Shown: positions 37,331-50,800 of the stretch, in pieces | Layout of the letters: every line of letters starts with the position of its first letter | Position numbering within the stretch: position 1 is the first letter of the stretch | NCBI RefSeq assembly: GCF_900496995.4 | Contig: NC_044009.1 | Location: 47,538,005-47,602,004 of the forward strand | Reading direction: 5' to 3' | DNA length: 64,000 nucleotides | Origin: Aquila chrysaetos chrysaetos | Lineage: Eukaryota > Chordata > Aves > Accipitriformes > Accipitridae | Made by a program: the position numbers and the translations under genes | The notes under the pieces: generated by a model | Seen by the model: the letters and a program-made list of their open reading frames with translations, nothing else | The model's database searches: none | What the model was told of the DNA's origin: nothing

Positions 37331-39464
37331 GCTGGAGTGAGTCAGAACGAACAGCACTTTGCTGAGGCCTTATGGATTCACGGTGGGATTAGTTGTGTGA
37401 TTACAAGTAGCTTTTTGTGCTTTAAGTGTTTATTAAGTTAGAATCCAGGGAAAATGTTGCAGAAGCTCTCCAAAAAGAGCTTTGGATAGTCTTTAAAGAT
37501 CTATTATTTTTTTCTTATTTTAATTTTTAAAACATCCTCATGATTATGCATTCTTTCCATGTACATTCTTATTGTTGCTCTTTGCCCTTTGTGTGTGTTT
37601 ATTGTTGCTTTTCTCCCTTTATGCACACTAGAAAGTTAAATAGTAAAACAGGATAAACAAGCAGGTATTATGTGATAATTGAACTCTTAATGTCAGTGTT
37701 ATGATGCAAGTAATGCAACTCAAGGTCTCTTATCCTTCAGTAGCTAGACAGTAATTGCCTGATGATAATCATGATAACTACACTCCCTGGAGTTACTTTA
37801 CTGCTGTTGAGAAATATCTTCTGGTTTTCTTACATGAGCATGATGAAAACCCCCACATTCAATTATTCTACTGAAAGTTGAATGATTATGATGCATGTTC
37901 CCTGACACAGTGATTTACACAAATAGAAGTTTTATTCTGCAAGGAGAAATAATATTTTAAAGCAGAAATAATTAAATCCAATGTGGAAACTTCATTCATT
38001 GCTGAATGCAGGGTCTTCTCATTTGCAGAGCAAGCATTTTATTACCTGTACGTTACATTCCTCAGCAAGTGGGGATATAACAATAACTGATTATATTAAG
38101 AAGCTATTTCTGAAAAATATGATTGCAAGGAGTAATCAGTTCAGGTCTGGCATGAGGGGTGAATGGAGATTACAGCCTGTTAATTGTTTTGGCAAGTTTG
38201 TCATTCTTGTATGAACGATGATGCCTTGTTACCCAGTACAGCTACGGCCAGTCTACAGCTCACGCGCACGGCCCAAGGTGGACTTCATTTGTTCATGACT
38301 CTTTTGCTAACAGCACAATTGTTTAGACCACCTAAATGAGAGTAAGTTATTTCTGGGTTTTGAATATTAGTTTACTATGAAAAATAACCTTTTCACAATG
38401 GATATCACAGTGGATTGTGGATAATAAGATTTGGTTTTTATGCAAATTATCAGAAACATTTAAATCTTGGAAATGGGCACAAATATACTGAGGTATTTTT
38501 TTTATTGCTTCCTTGGGAGGTAAGGCGTGTTGAAATACAGATTGTGGATGGTCTAGATAATGCTGTCTTTTGCAGGAGACTGAAACTGTTTTGTGGCTCT
38601 CACACAGATATTACTATAATATATGGGGTAAACTTTTGGGATGATGTGCTGGAGGCAGTGATGGCAATGGCAGAATACCTGCTGACTTCAGGGGGGCAGG
38701 ATTTCACTTGTCCTTCTTTGATAACAACATAAAAACTGCTGGACTGAAGTGGACCACTGTCTCCAGCAATTTCCAGTAACAGATGCTTAGTAAAAGAAAT
38801 AGGAGGAGTGTAAGGCAAACATACTCTTGGCGTATTCATTCAGCCCAGGCAAGCAGCAGTTTAGGGCCTTACTGAGGAACGGTTACATTTGTATCATGCC
38901 TGGCAGCCCTGATTTAATCTGCCTAATACCTTTTAAAATCAATTTATTCTTTTGGTTTCCACAAAATTCTTTGGCAACGAGCTCCACGATTAAAATGCAT
39001 TAGATAAAAAACTACCATATGTGTCACTGTATAGTCTGTAGGTCATCTCTTTTCTAAAGAAATTGTCTTATTTGCCTATAGTCAAATTATGTGTGTGTAC
39101 AAGGAAGGCTGTCCCACAACCTCTTCTCTCCTAATAGCCATTCTCCCTGCCTCTGATCCTCATCATACTTCCACTGCTGTTTTCCAAGGTGCAGGTTAGA
39201 CAAAGACTTGTTTTCCAAACTGCTGATCTTTGAAAAGGGTGCGAATGACTTAGGTTATGTGCCTCAAGCTGTGCTATTTTCCCTTGCTTTTAAAAGTTGT
39301 TTCCTGCTCATGTTTTTGAGTTCCTCCTAGTCCTTGTATTTTGAAAAATAATGTATAATTATTCTTCTCTGTGCTATTCATGTTTTCATAGTTGCTATGT
39401 TTCCCAGTCTGATGAGTCCTTGTCTATTTAGTCGCTTCTCATATGGGAGCTGCTCCGAACCCCT

Positions 39465-39585
39465 GCTCAGTTTGGCCATGTGTCAAATAGGGATAATAGG
39501 TTATTTGCCTTACAGGTTGTTATGAAACTAAGTGACTTGATACTTTAAAAAGCTCTTTGAAATCCTTGGATAGACCTATTTTCTA
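39465..39585 (+). repeat. MIR-type SINE remnant
   Basis: GTGTCAAATAGGGATAATAG, then TTGCCTTACAGGTTGTTATG, then TTTAAAAAGCTCTTTGAAAT and CCTTGGATAGA follow the order of the MIR 3' half and its sauropsid tail in plus orientation. Ends approximate. Confidence 0.75.
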
Positions 39586-39699
39586 TTTATTAGCCCTTTT
39601 CTTTCTCTCTTGGATTAATGCAGAAACACAAAAGGTATACAAACCAATTGTTTGCTCAGGATGTCAGAATTGCCTGATTTGAATTTTTGGTAGTCTTAT

Positions 39700-39980
39700 T
39701 TTCAGCTGAACCACCTTATTCAACACTTAACAATAACCTCGGTAACAATGTTACTGAGCCATTTAATTTAATTAGATAATCCATTATTCAAGAATGCACA
39801 AATCCAGCAGAACCAGGGGAATTTTATTACCGACTGGCAGCAGCTTTCTTCAGGTCTTGGAGCATGCATGAAGTGTTGCGAACCACTATTCCCCGTTGTG
39901 TTACCAACTGATCATGTGAGTTTCTGAGCAATTAAACAAGGTGAACTGAATTCTTCATGCCCTTACAATGATGATGTACT
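39700..39980. other. Possible conserved non-coding block
   Basis: A stretch of balanced, non-repetitive composition with several homeodomain-like cores (TTTAATTTAATTAGATAAT) and a GAGCATGCATGAAG segment. It looks like many vertebrate conserved non-coding elements, but this is an impression from composition; conservation cannot be tested from one sequence. Confidence 0.2.
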
Positions 39981-42279
39981 GGTACATTTGGAAAAGTTTC
40001 ACCGATTTCAGAGGAGTTTCTCTGAGTTGCATCAGTTATTTTTTCTTGTGCTTTTCTTAAGCTCAAAGTAATCAGAAGGGTGTGTATTTGTATGTATCAC
40101 AAGATAAAAAATGCTTACATTCTAAACCATATTAAAACAATATCTAAAAAGAACATGTTTTTCAGTGATTGCAAAAGTTACTCAGCTCTTTGGGAAGCCC
40201 TCATCTCTGAAAATGGTGATGGTTCCAAAGGACAACTGGTCAGATGTAAATCTCCTCTGAAGGGTTCACTTCTTTTGAAGTCTAAGGCAGCCTTGAAGAT
40301 TTGAGCCCCCATCTTTCTTGTTGCAAATGGAAAATGCATTTTTAAGGCATGGCAGTGAAGATGTCCTACAGCTGGATTTGAAAAATAACTCCTGCAAGTC
40401 ATCACTGTTTTCTCCCGTCCTCTGTTTCTCTTTCAAAGCCATTCGTATAGAACTACACAAATTATTTTAAATAGACCGCAGGCTAATGCCACTGTTTTAA
40501 ACGTGCAACACCACCATGAAAGATGTGAGCACACTGTTTAATTTATTTGCAACAGAAGATCAGTGCTTCTCATATTTGCTGCCTTTTTTTTTTTTTTTTA
40601 AAGAAAGATTTAATCCACGAGAGAGCAGCAGACCTAGAAATCTGCTCAAGGATCCATGTCCCCCTCCTGCGTGGGGAGCACTGGGAGGATGAGGAACACA
40701 CTAATAATATTTTTCTACCGTAACCACCTCCATTTTCTTCTTCAGACGCTTTGTTTCCTGCACTAATATTCTAGTTTTCTCGACATAATGAATGAGCTTA
40801 GGGACTTGCAGGAGTTTCAGTACCATTTGTTTTTTATCCTAAAGGAAAATACAAACCCCTCTGTCAGATAGGACTCTGCATAAAAATAAGTGCTTTCTGT
40901 AATACTGAAGTTGAAGGTGACCTATGGTAATAACTGATACAAACTTTTTTTAAACTGAAAGCATTCCTCCCTAGGTTTTATTTGTTCTAGCTAACATTTC
41001 TTCTCATGATTTAGGTACTGCATAGTATTTAAAGCATATGGCATTTAAACAGTAACAGATAATCGAGTATCTTAATGGACTTTCTTTTATCTGTCAAGTA
41101 TTGTTCACTGATTTACTTGGTGAGAAAATGAAATTGAACTTGGATAAAAATGGATTTCCTCATTTGACTTTTAAAATTTGAGAATGAAAGCAAGTATTTT
41201 TCCAAATCAAAAGCTGTTAAAATGTTTGTTTAGGTCAAAAAAGATGTTTATGTTTCCACCTTATTAAAGCAAAGCACAGTAAAGGAACTATTAAAGAAAT
41301 AATTTAAAATGAGAACAGGATCAAGAGATTTTATTTAAAAGATAAGAAGCTTGCCTGTTTCTCCTGTTTCTTGCATTTTTTTCATTTTTTCTTCCATATC
41401 TTAATTCCATGTTAGCTATCACCACTCTTTTTTTTCTTTAAAATTTTGGTGTAAATTTTCTTTGCTTAGCTGTACCTTTCTATGAGAAAGAACATTTATT
41501 TTAATATTATTCTGTGCTATTGATCAATATTTATGCTATTAACCGAGCAGTTGTGTAACAATCTGTCTGTTCCAATATCTAACTAAAATATTTCTTTCTT
41601 CTTTCTATAAATTGCTCCTTTGCATCTCCAGTTTATGGAGAGAATAAGTTACTTTATTTCTTCAGTAATAAAAGTCAGTCCCCACAACTGAAAACCTTTG
41701 GTGAGTCGATAGCAGTTGGGGCTCAGAGAAGTGACAGAAATGCTCTGAGTGAGGACGAGAAAGGATGATATTATTCTCCTTCCTATCCAGAGATGTCATG
41801 GCTGGACTGGGGGCTGCTTGGTCTCTTGAATTGGAATTTTCCTTCACTTTCCATAAAGGCAGGACTGAGGCCCATAGATGCACAAAGCTCTTAACAAACT
41901 AATTAATATTCACAAAAGTGAGGCAGGAATTGGAGAGATGAACTAATGAGAAATGATTAAGTGTTAAATATGCATGGCATGGCTTAACAACTATTAAAGC
42001 AAAGGACACAGTAGTTGCCTGCAAATACAGAATGTAAATAGAAGGGGCAGAGGAATTAGTGAGTTTGGTTCTGGAACTAATGAAATAATATGCAGTAAAG
42101 TTGTTGTCTTTTTGCTTATTAAACTTTCCCTTAAGCTCTAATGCAATAGGCGATACTGGAAAGAAAAATGCGAAGGAAATTTCAGGATAATAAGATAAAA
42201 TTGAAAAAAAAAAAAATCCAGGCCCTGGCCAAAATATCAGATTTTAATGACACTTTCTGCATCTGAAATCATTAAAAAA

Positions 42280-43364
42280 TGCGAGAAGGGGGACCTAGGG
42301 AGTTACAGGGCTGTCAGCCTCACCCCAGCGCCTGAGGAAATCATGGAGCAAGTCTCCATGGATGTGATGCCGTGTCCAGACTCAGAAAGGATAAGAAAGT
42401 CACAGGAGCAGCCAGCACCGGTTTGCAAAGGGCAAGTCGTGCTTGGCTAATATGACTGCCACCCCGCCGGGAGGACTCCCTCTGCGAACTGGGTGACAGC
42501 CACGAGTGTTCTTCGGCTCAATATTAACATAGCCATCGAGGCAAACCCCACCAAATCCCAATAGCCAAACTGTGGCGACGGGGGCTAGGTGGGATGGCTT
42601 AGGAGGAGGGTGGACCTCAGAGGGATCTTAACAGACTGGAGAGACTGGCCATCAGGAACCTCAGAGCCCAGCGAAGGCCAATTTGAAGTCCAGCACGTGG
42701 GATGGAGTGACCCTGCGCCACAGCCGAGGCTGGGGATTCACTCCTGGGGTCGCAGCTGAAGAAGACCACCTGAGGCGCTGGTGGACAACACGTTGACATG
42801 AGTCAACAGTGTGGCTTTATAGCAATGCAGGCTAACTGCGGGCTGGGTTGCGTTAGCAGGACTGCAGCCAGCAGGAGAAGGGACAAGGTTATTCCCTCCT
42901 GGGGATGGCACCGGGGAGGCTGCACCCACAATACTATGTCTGGTTTCAGGAGCTTTTCATAAAAAGGAGAGTTTTCTGTGGAGGGCTGCTAAGATGGAGA
43001 GGAGCACCTGCACACCTCTGAGGGGAGGCTGGGGTGCTGGCTTTGCCTGACAGGGAGAAGAGAAGGGTGGGATGGGGTGGGCTGAACCTAATAGCAATCT
43101 TCCCCAGCTCTTCTCAGAGAGGCGCGGAGGAAGGACAAGAGGAAAAATCATATGTTGCAACAAGGGGGATTGAAACATACAGAAAAAAATTGGCACGGTG
43201 AACATGGTTAAACACTAGAGCAGGAGCCCAGAGAGGCTGTGGAGAATTTCTAAACTTAACTGGACACGTCAGTGGGCACCCTGACCTCACCGGGAAGTTG
43301 GCTCTGCTTCTAGCAGGAGGCTGGACTGGGTGAACTCCAGCCTGTGTTTTTCTGTGATTTTATG
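42280..43364 (+). mobile_element. Older CR1 LINE copy, internally deleted
   Basis: A diverged CR1 in plus orientation. Near the left end the frame reads GDLGSYRAVSLTPAPEEIME, matching the CR1 'NYRPVSLTPVPGKIMEQ' reverse-transcriptase block. Later blocks include GAGAGACTGG-type and AAGTCCAGCACGTGGGATGG segments, CAGGAGCCCAGAGAGGCTGT (CR1 3' region), CTGGACTGGGTGAACTCCAG and a terminal TTCTGTGATTTTATG that fits the CR1 end motif. The distance from the RT block to the 3' end is about 1.1 kb, shorter than expected, and frames are broken, so it carries internal deletions. Clearly older than the 20574 copy. Left boundary approximate. Confidence 0.8.
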
Positions 43365-46300
43365 CAATGGCCTGAGTACCTGATTATAGCCAGGCCTCTG
43401 CTGCAGGAGGGGGTTCAGAGAGGCAGGGTGAGCGTGGAAGGAGGAAACAATCCAATGAATTAATCAGATGGAAAGAGGATTTCTGAATGGAGTTGAGAAG
43501 CTGCTTGTGGTCAAAGATTGCACATATTTCAGTCAAACTCCAGTGTAGCCAAACAGAGGTTTTGGGGACTCCATGGAAAGCTTGCAGCTACCAGGATGCC
43601 CCTACAAGGAACGCAGGGCTCTATCTGGGCATGGAGAGCCATATGATCCCATCCCCCCTTGTGATCAGAAGCCATTTATGAGAGATTTTGTGTTGGTAAT
43701 TGTTTTCTGTATTGTTTAAACCAGATTTAAAATGCAAGTCTATTGCAAAAGGTTTTTGATATTTATTATTCTAATTTAGTTGGCAAATTGATGCTACTAT
43801 AAAGCCAATGTTCTGTTAAATCTAGTTTGCTTGAAACAATACTTTACAGGTGAAACACTAGAATAATTGAAGTGTGCATGCCTATTATGCTGTTTAAAGT
43901 GATTCACCTGCCTTTGCATACATTCAGCAAGATTTACTTTAATACCCAGTGTGATACAATAGAACATTTCAGAACAATCTGCGTATTTAAAATGCTGTAA
44001 TTCAGTTTGGCAAGTCAACTAAACGAAGTATGAGCTAACAGAACGTCAGTGCTTGCGCTTTCAAAGCCTGATGTCTGTAGAACACCGTTTTGGAGCTCAG
44101 TTTGTTGGTGGGGCGGTGGGGCGGTGGGGTGATAGCCCAGCTGTGGCCTGGAGACACTAGCAAGGTTCAGAGGTGCAACGTGAGTCCTGAAATCTGATTC
44201 CTGAAAGCATTTAGAAAATATATTTACTGAGAAGTGTACTTAGAAGTATACTTAAAATCCTGATTTGGATTAGCTGACATAATAGGTTTTTGTCATCTGT
44301 AGAATATATTTTATTTTATTTTAAAATTTAAAAAACTATATGCCCCAAATAGCTTTACTTGTGGAGATGTGAAGGAAACACAGGATGAAAAACAGAAGAT
44401 TTAAGCCTAGCTATAGATTGAATATTGGTGATTTATATTGGCAGTGGTGATTCCTGTGCTTAGAAGATCAAGAGTTCTTTTAAATCTGTATCTTACTGTA
44501 ACAATATTGGGTCAGAAAGCATCAGCGTCATCTAGGATAAAAAAAACCCTTTTGCCTTTCTTACAAGAAATAGTATTATTGCAAGCTTGAAGTATGGAAA
44601 AAACCCATTATTGCCTCCAAGGTGGTATGCCATCTTAATAAGACTTATCTTCAAGACAAGAAAAAATGTACTTTTCAAATCCCACATGCATTATAAACCA
44701 CCACTTACAAAACCTTTGTTCTAAAGTGCTGGCAATTTTACCTGGGGCAGACATTTTACTGCATTTAAAAGGTCTCCACAGGATACTAGTAAATCTAAGG
44801 TGAACCATAAAGACCTATGGATACAATGAAATTTAAAGTTTTTGTTTTTCCAAGTTTTTGTTGTTTTTATTCTTTTAAAAAGATGTAACTTCTATCCTGC
44901 TAATATAATCTTAGTTTATACTTAATTTCATATTTTAAGAGAGAAGTGGCTAGTGAGAAGAATAAATTCATGTTTTTTCAAGAAATATCATTAGAAAACA
45001 TAGCACTGTGACAATTAAAGCAAATAGACATTTGACATAAACTAACAACATAACCAGCAATTTACTGGGGTCATGAGACAGAAAAAGGCCATCTGGCATT
45101 CCCAGTGATAGCATGAACAAGAGCTGCCACATTTTATTGCATATTGATAAGGTCTGGTAACTACTGGATTTCTCCAACTGAAAGCAAAATTGCAGACGTA
45201 GTGGGTAACGCTGAATCATAAGTGGCAGTTAATACAACGGAAGAATAACATTACTGGGCACATGGCCTTTCCAGTTAGAGTCAGTCTACTTTGCTCCAAA
45301 GACCTGGAAATTGAAATTCTGCAACCAAAGTGCTTATTTGAGATAAAACAAAAAATTAAGGGACTGTTTATGCAAAAACAGATTAAATTCCTGAGATGTC
45401 TGACTGGCTGCGAGGCCCGCAAACTATACCTACACAACAGCGTGGCAATGGTGGTTCATCATAAGCATCTCCATAGGCGTAATGCAAAGTAAAATCCTAC
45501 CGAAAACAGGCATGAGATAGCAGGCTGAACATGAGAGTGTTTTCATTGCACCTGTAACAAATGCAGCCCAGGAGGAGTTTGCAAGCTTTGCCCTACACAT
45601 CCAACAACCTGGATTTTAAGTAGTACAAAGCTTGAGTGAGAGGATTTTTTGTGAGCATGTGGACAGTGGAAGATAATGCCTGGAAAATGAGGTTTTATGG
45701 TTGGGTTCTTCTTTAGCTCAGTTTACCAATTCATGTTAGGATGACACTAATTTTGCTTTTACTAGAGTTTTGCATGGAATTGGCAAATGCCAAACTTTTT
45801 TCTTGTGAAAACAAGGCCTAACTCATGAATTACAATCTCACAATTAATATTGCACCAGTCACTCTTAAAAAACGCTAGAAATATCCGTATAATTTTGTTA
45901 GGGCTGAGAGCTTTTGATATAGTAACTGGGAGAACTGAGTTTAATAACGGAGTTGGGAAAACAGAAACAAAAAATGATGCCAGAAATGTTTTGTCTTTTT
46001 CCTTACCAGTCATTTTCCTGGCATGTATTTGAATGACTCTCAGCCATTTACACCTAGGAGCAGAGGTTATAATAATGGCTTTAAATGTGTAATCTTGTAC
46101 AATAAAACCCCTGCCATTAATGCAAGGTTAAGTATCTGATTTTTAAACCTATGAAGGTCAGGAAAGTAAGGAGGTAATATTACCAATGCAATTTAGCTTG
46201 GAAGTTTAATGTGTTAAACAGAGTTTACAACTGCACACTGTGGTGGAGAAGCATCTGTCCCAGTAGTATGAAAAACATGTTTATAATGACTTAACTGGTT

Positions 46301-47531
46301 CTCTGACTGATCAGTAAGCAGAGAAATCAATACCAAGCTGAGGCAGGACCACGCAGCGTGGAGTCTGCAGTTCCTTGGGGCCAGGCAATCGTCAATCCTG
46401 TTCCCTCGTCACTCGCCTTCCAGGAGCATGAGTTTGTAAGACTACACTGCAAAATGGAATATATGGCTGGGCACTGGCTAAATTATCTAGACAGAGAAGA
46501 AAAAGGCCTCTTCGATCGATTAATCAGTTTTTAGCTTCAGGCTTTAGGCTGCTGCTTTCTGGTGGGATTTCTTGTACCATCATGGGCAAAAGTCTGAAAT
46601 AGCAACTGGAGAGTGCTTGCACAATACCGACCAGTTATTTCTGGAAGGTGACAGCCTGTCTTATCCAATGTTTTTATAGAATGTATAAAAAGAGCAGGAA
46701 GAAAATTGTCTTCTTTTCACTTTCCTCCCTGTTTCTTTGGACCCTTATGAAGTCCAGTTAAATTCTTCAGTCTCAGAATCCTCCCTGACAATTTAGACAT
46801 ATTGAATTTATTGTTTTTTGAACCTGTTCTTGGTTAGTGGCATGATTCCTGCCTGATATTCTCTTTCTTATGTGATGCGTTTTGTCTATAATTGGCTGTG
46901 AAACATTCTGTCATAATTCCGTGCAAAAGAAGTTTTGCAAAAAGTTTTATAGTTACTTTGCTTGCAGAGTGTCCTGCTGCAGCAGTATTTAAAAACAGAA
47001 CTAGGTGAAAATCTCTCAAAGGATTCAATGCAATGATTTTAGTTTGCTTTTAATTAAGCTTTCTTCTTCCTCCGTTGAAGCTTAATCTCCTCTGAGGCTT
47101 AGCACATGCTGTGGAAATATTCACCAAAATTCACATCAGCTCAATGAAAACTGCAGCAAGGCCCAAATCACAGCCCATCTCCCAGGAACTCATGGCTCAT
47201 CTACGATGGGTACCAGTTGTTTGAAATGAGTCAAAATTCAGCATGAATTTAGTCTCAGTCAGACCTGAATTTTAGTTCTATTGAGCTAATATCCATAAAA
47301 AAACCATGGGTAATGATGTGCTAATTTGCTGTGTGTCGATTGGATGTGAGCTTTTGAGGAAGCTCACCCAAGGACTCAGCTTATCAGAGGAGGGAAGTTG
47401 CGCTTATATAGAAATAATTTCATGCCTCTTGGGTGAGCTTTGCAACTGCTGCTTTTCCTTGTTTTTCCCTTCTTTCCTCCCCATCCTGATATCACCAGAA
47501 TCAACTTGTCCTTACACATCTCCTTGCTCAG
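43365..47531. other. Non-coding unique DNA, no gene seen
   Basis: Unique AT-rich DNA between the old CR1 and the pentanucleotide array. Contains the G-rich octamer repeat at 44107-44130. No exon, RNA gene or further transposon recognised. Confidence 0.6.
44107..44130 (+). repeat. G-rich octamer tandem repeat, G-quadruplex-like
   Basis: Three tandem copies of an octamer of the form GGTGGGGC give six G-runs (alternating GG and GGGG) within 24 bases. This has the spacing needed for a two-tetrad or imperfect G-quadruplex on the plus strand. It stands out in AT-rich surroundings and has no nearby gene to assign it to. Confidence 0.7.
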
Positions 47532-47835
47532 CCCCTTCCCTTCCCTTCCCTTCCCTTCCCTTCCCTTCCCTTCCCTTCCCTTCCCTTCCCTTCCCTTCCC
47601 TTCCCTTCCCTTCCCTTCCCTTCCCTTCCCTTCCCTTCCCTTCCCTTCCCTTCCCTTCCCTTCCCTTCCCTTCCCTTCCCTTCCCTTCCCTTCCCTTCCC
47701 TTCCCTTCCCTTCCCTCCCCTTCCCTTCCCTTCCCTTCCCTTCCCTTCCCTTCCCTTCCCTTCCCTTCCCTTCCCTTCCCTTCCCTTCCCTTCCCTTCCC
47801 TTCCCTTCCCTTCCCTTCCCTTCCCTTCCCTTCCC
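47532..47835. repeat. (TTCCC)n pentanucleotide satellite, 60 units
   Basis: From 47536 to 47835 the plus strand consists of sixty TTCCC units (300 bases), preceded by CCCC. I see a single interruption, a T-to-C change at about 47717. The complementary strand is GGGAA repeats. It is a perfect polypyrimidine/polypurine mirror tract, so intramolecular triplex (H-DNA) is possible. Frames of 141-205 codons on both strands (repeats of leucine-proline-phenylalanine-serine, or glycine-arginine-glutamate-lysine) are artefacts of the repeat. Confidence 0.98.
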
Positions 47836-50800
47836 TCTGGTTTTGTATGTCCACCTCCTTCATCCTTATCACTGCAAATGATAGGGAGGTGGGCTGAAGC
47901 AATAAGGAAGGACCTTTTCTTTCCTGGGTTTTTCTTGCACACATTACATTCATGCCAGAGCTTTTGTTTGCCCGTTACCTCATGGCAGCTCACATATTGG
48001 TAAACAATTATTTGGACAATCTCAAAAAATTTATTCCAGGCTACAGATGTTAGTTGTTTTGCTGGAAGACTATCAAGAATAGCAGGGAAGAGAACTATTG
48101 CCAGACTGGATTATCATGTGCCAAGAATTAATTTTCACTCATAGCAAAACTCAAATTCAGATCAAAATCAAGATTCTGTGCCATATGTGATCTAAAAGCA
48201 AAGGGGTTCACAGGTGTTTCATTCATGAGGTATCCATGTCTCAGTGATGCATCACGATTCAAACACTGTGATGGTGAAGAATGCGTAAGGAAGTAGAGAA
48301 ATACAGGGAAGCAGACGTGTTCACAACTGGCCTGGTTCACCGCTAATCCTTACATGTGTGTGATGCTTCTGGAGGTACTGTTGCAGTAGGTAATGGTGAG
48401 ACATGCCTAGAGGACTGGTGGACCATAAGGGATTTATTCTCCATTAATACTTTTCATGAGGTTATCCTTTTAAAGAAAAGGTTTTCAAAACAAGGAAAGC
48501 TCTTTATACATCTTAATAATGGAGGTTATTCAAGTATAGAACATTTTAATGCCTTTGCTGAAGGTCTATGGTAAATTTGTGGCAGATTTAGGATTAAAAT
48601 TGATGTTTTCTCTCCCCTAGTCCTGAACTCAGTCTCACACAGTCCTAACACAGTCTTTCTGAGTCAGCCCTGTAGAAATGGGAGACTGGCAGGGTCTTCC
48701 AAGATGGTACGTATGGTTAACTCATTCCTACAATGTGTTCTGCTCCCTCCTATGGTAAACAAGACCTAGCCATGTATATTGGGAAATGGAAGAAATCAGA
48801 ATGGGTGCTAATTTAAAAAAAAAAAAAAAGGCAAAAAACCTGGCAGAACAACTTATATGTCAATAGACCGACCACTTTCTGTCCCTTGGTGCGAACAAGA
48901 TGTTGTCAGAAGAATGCTACTGCATAAAAATGTCTTTATAGAAGGCCAAGTAGAAGAATGCATCACACTTAAAAGAGTATTTCCCAAGAGGTAGGTTCCT
49001 TCAGATGAGCCTTGAGCCTGATCTCTCAAAAATAAATAAATATTCAGCTACATGGAATATTACTTAGGTTGTTGCATAAGAAGGCTGAAAAGATGTTATT
49101 GGTAAAGTTAGTAGAGGCAGTGAGAAGGAAATTAATATAATAGCTGGAAAGATATGATAGTTTATGGAAAATCCATTTATAACCTTAAGGGGCTTGTTCA
49201 TAATTGTTACTGCTTTCCCCAGAACAGTTGGAGAATGTGTCATAACCTACATTTTTTTAAAGTGCAGTAGCTATAGTGTATTTTCATAGTCTGTTTATCT
49301 TTTAAAAAAGCCTTAGATTTCATAATAAAATAAAACAACCTTAGTAAAGTTTAGTTACATTTGTTTGTTTATTTATCTGAGGTCAGAACATTTATGTTAA
49401 AATCAGAGAGGCAGGGATAAATAGGCATGCATCTTATAGCTGTGGTGTATATTAATAATGGAGATACTAGCAGATTTCATAATGCTTTTAACACGTTTTT
49501 GCCTGAATTGTTTGTCATAAGCCTGTACCTGTGGTTAATTTGTGTCTATTCTGTATGTTAAACACATAGTTTCAGAATTAAGTGATATATATTTAAGTCC
49601 TTTATGATAATGGACAGAGAATTTCAGAAAGGGAGAAATTGAACATTATGCATTTTATTGGAGCTTTGTGAAGTTGCAGGCTTCAATTTGCTACAAACCA
49701 GTGGAGCTAAACCAATGTTCACAAAGATGGGAAATTTTAGAGAAATAAACCTATAGCTTTTTTTTCTCCTGCCTCTTGCTGTCTTAGAGGTTAAAACTCT
49801 ATAATACTTTGTGCTAACAGTAAGCTTTATTACACAGACTTTGCAGTATTTCAAACTATTACTCCATTATACTGTTTTATTTTAGCATTGATGCTAGATG
49901 CCAACTTCCAGGTGAAGAAGTTCTGAAGGAGTAGTGAATTTTACACCTCACTTCTTTTTCTGTTAATAGTTTGCATTAGACATAAAACCACACTAAGCTA
50001 AAATGAACTCAAGGTTTATTGATAACTCTTTCCTTCAGCTCAGGTAGAAAGCAAGTGTGCTAACCACTTTAATAAGTTAAAAGATGCATTATCTCATTAT
50101 CTTTGTAAATGCCACATAAAATAGAATTAAAAATGGCATGACTGTCTTTCATTCATTTGAAACAAAATAAAATTATGAGAAAAAATAAATAATGCTTTTT
50201 GGTAGGCCACCACCTGAAATACCAGATATTTAGACCACTCTCGTTAACATTAAATTCTTGCTTTTAAACTTGACAGCAGTGGTTTGTTGCAGATCAACTT
50301 TGCATTTATTAATGATAAAAATTGTAAAATACATTGTAAAACCTAGAGTAAATAATTTAGAAATAAGAGGAAGTATTTTAATGTGGATATAATCAGTAAA
50401 TTGAACAATTATTCATTATTGTGACATGGATGTCATGTGAGATGAATACTGAATGTTATTCTACCATGTTAACTGTGACAATAGTATTTACCTTCAATAT
50501 AATCCTTTACTTTTAAAATAATAAGGTTGTTCAACTATTAGAAAATAATCAGATTTTAAGTAGCATAGCTCTAGAAATTAAATTCAATACATTTTCTATC
50601 TGTCTATCTATGTGTAACTGTTTTACATAACATAATAGATGAAGTTCAGTTAATGAAAATGATGTACTAATCTGGTAAAATGCTGCCTCACTTTTAAAGC
50701 TTTTCTTGCTTGTAAAATTGACTTTTTTAAGGGGAAAAACTTCTATCAAGTATCCCAACTAATTGGAAAACTGTACTTGTGATATAATGTGATAGAAAGT

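Larger units (their letters stand above)
33912..42279. other. Non-coding unique DNA, no gene seen
   Basis: AT-rich unique sequence with one MIR-like remnant (39465), a nested inverted motif at 37293-37330 and a possible conserved block at 39700-39980. T- and A-rich runs occur near 37505 and 40585. No exon recognised; open frames are all about 100 codons or shorter and overlap on both strands. Confidence 0.6.

Noticed and set aside
47306..48003. Open frames of 141-205 codons on both strands
   Set aside because: They translate the TTCCC/GGGAA repeat in different frames (LPFPS and GREGK strings); openness is a consequence of the repeat, not of selection.
50590..50620. TCTA-type tetranucleotide microsatellite
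   Set aside because: Only about three imperfect units, too short to call.
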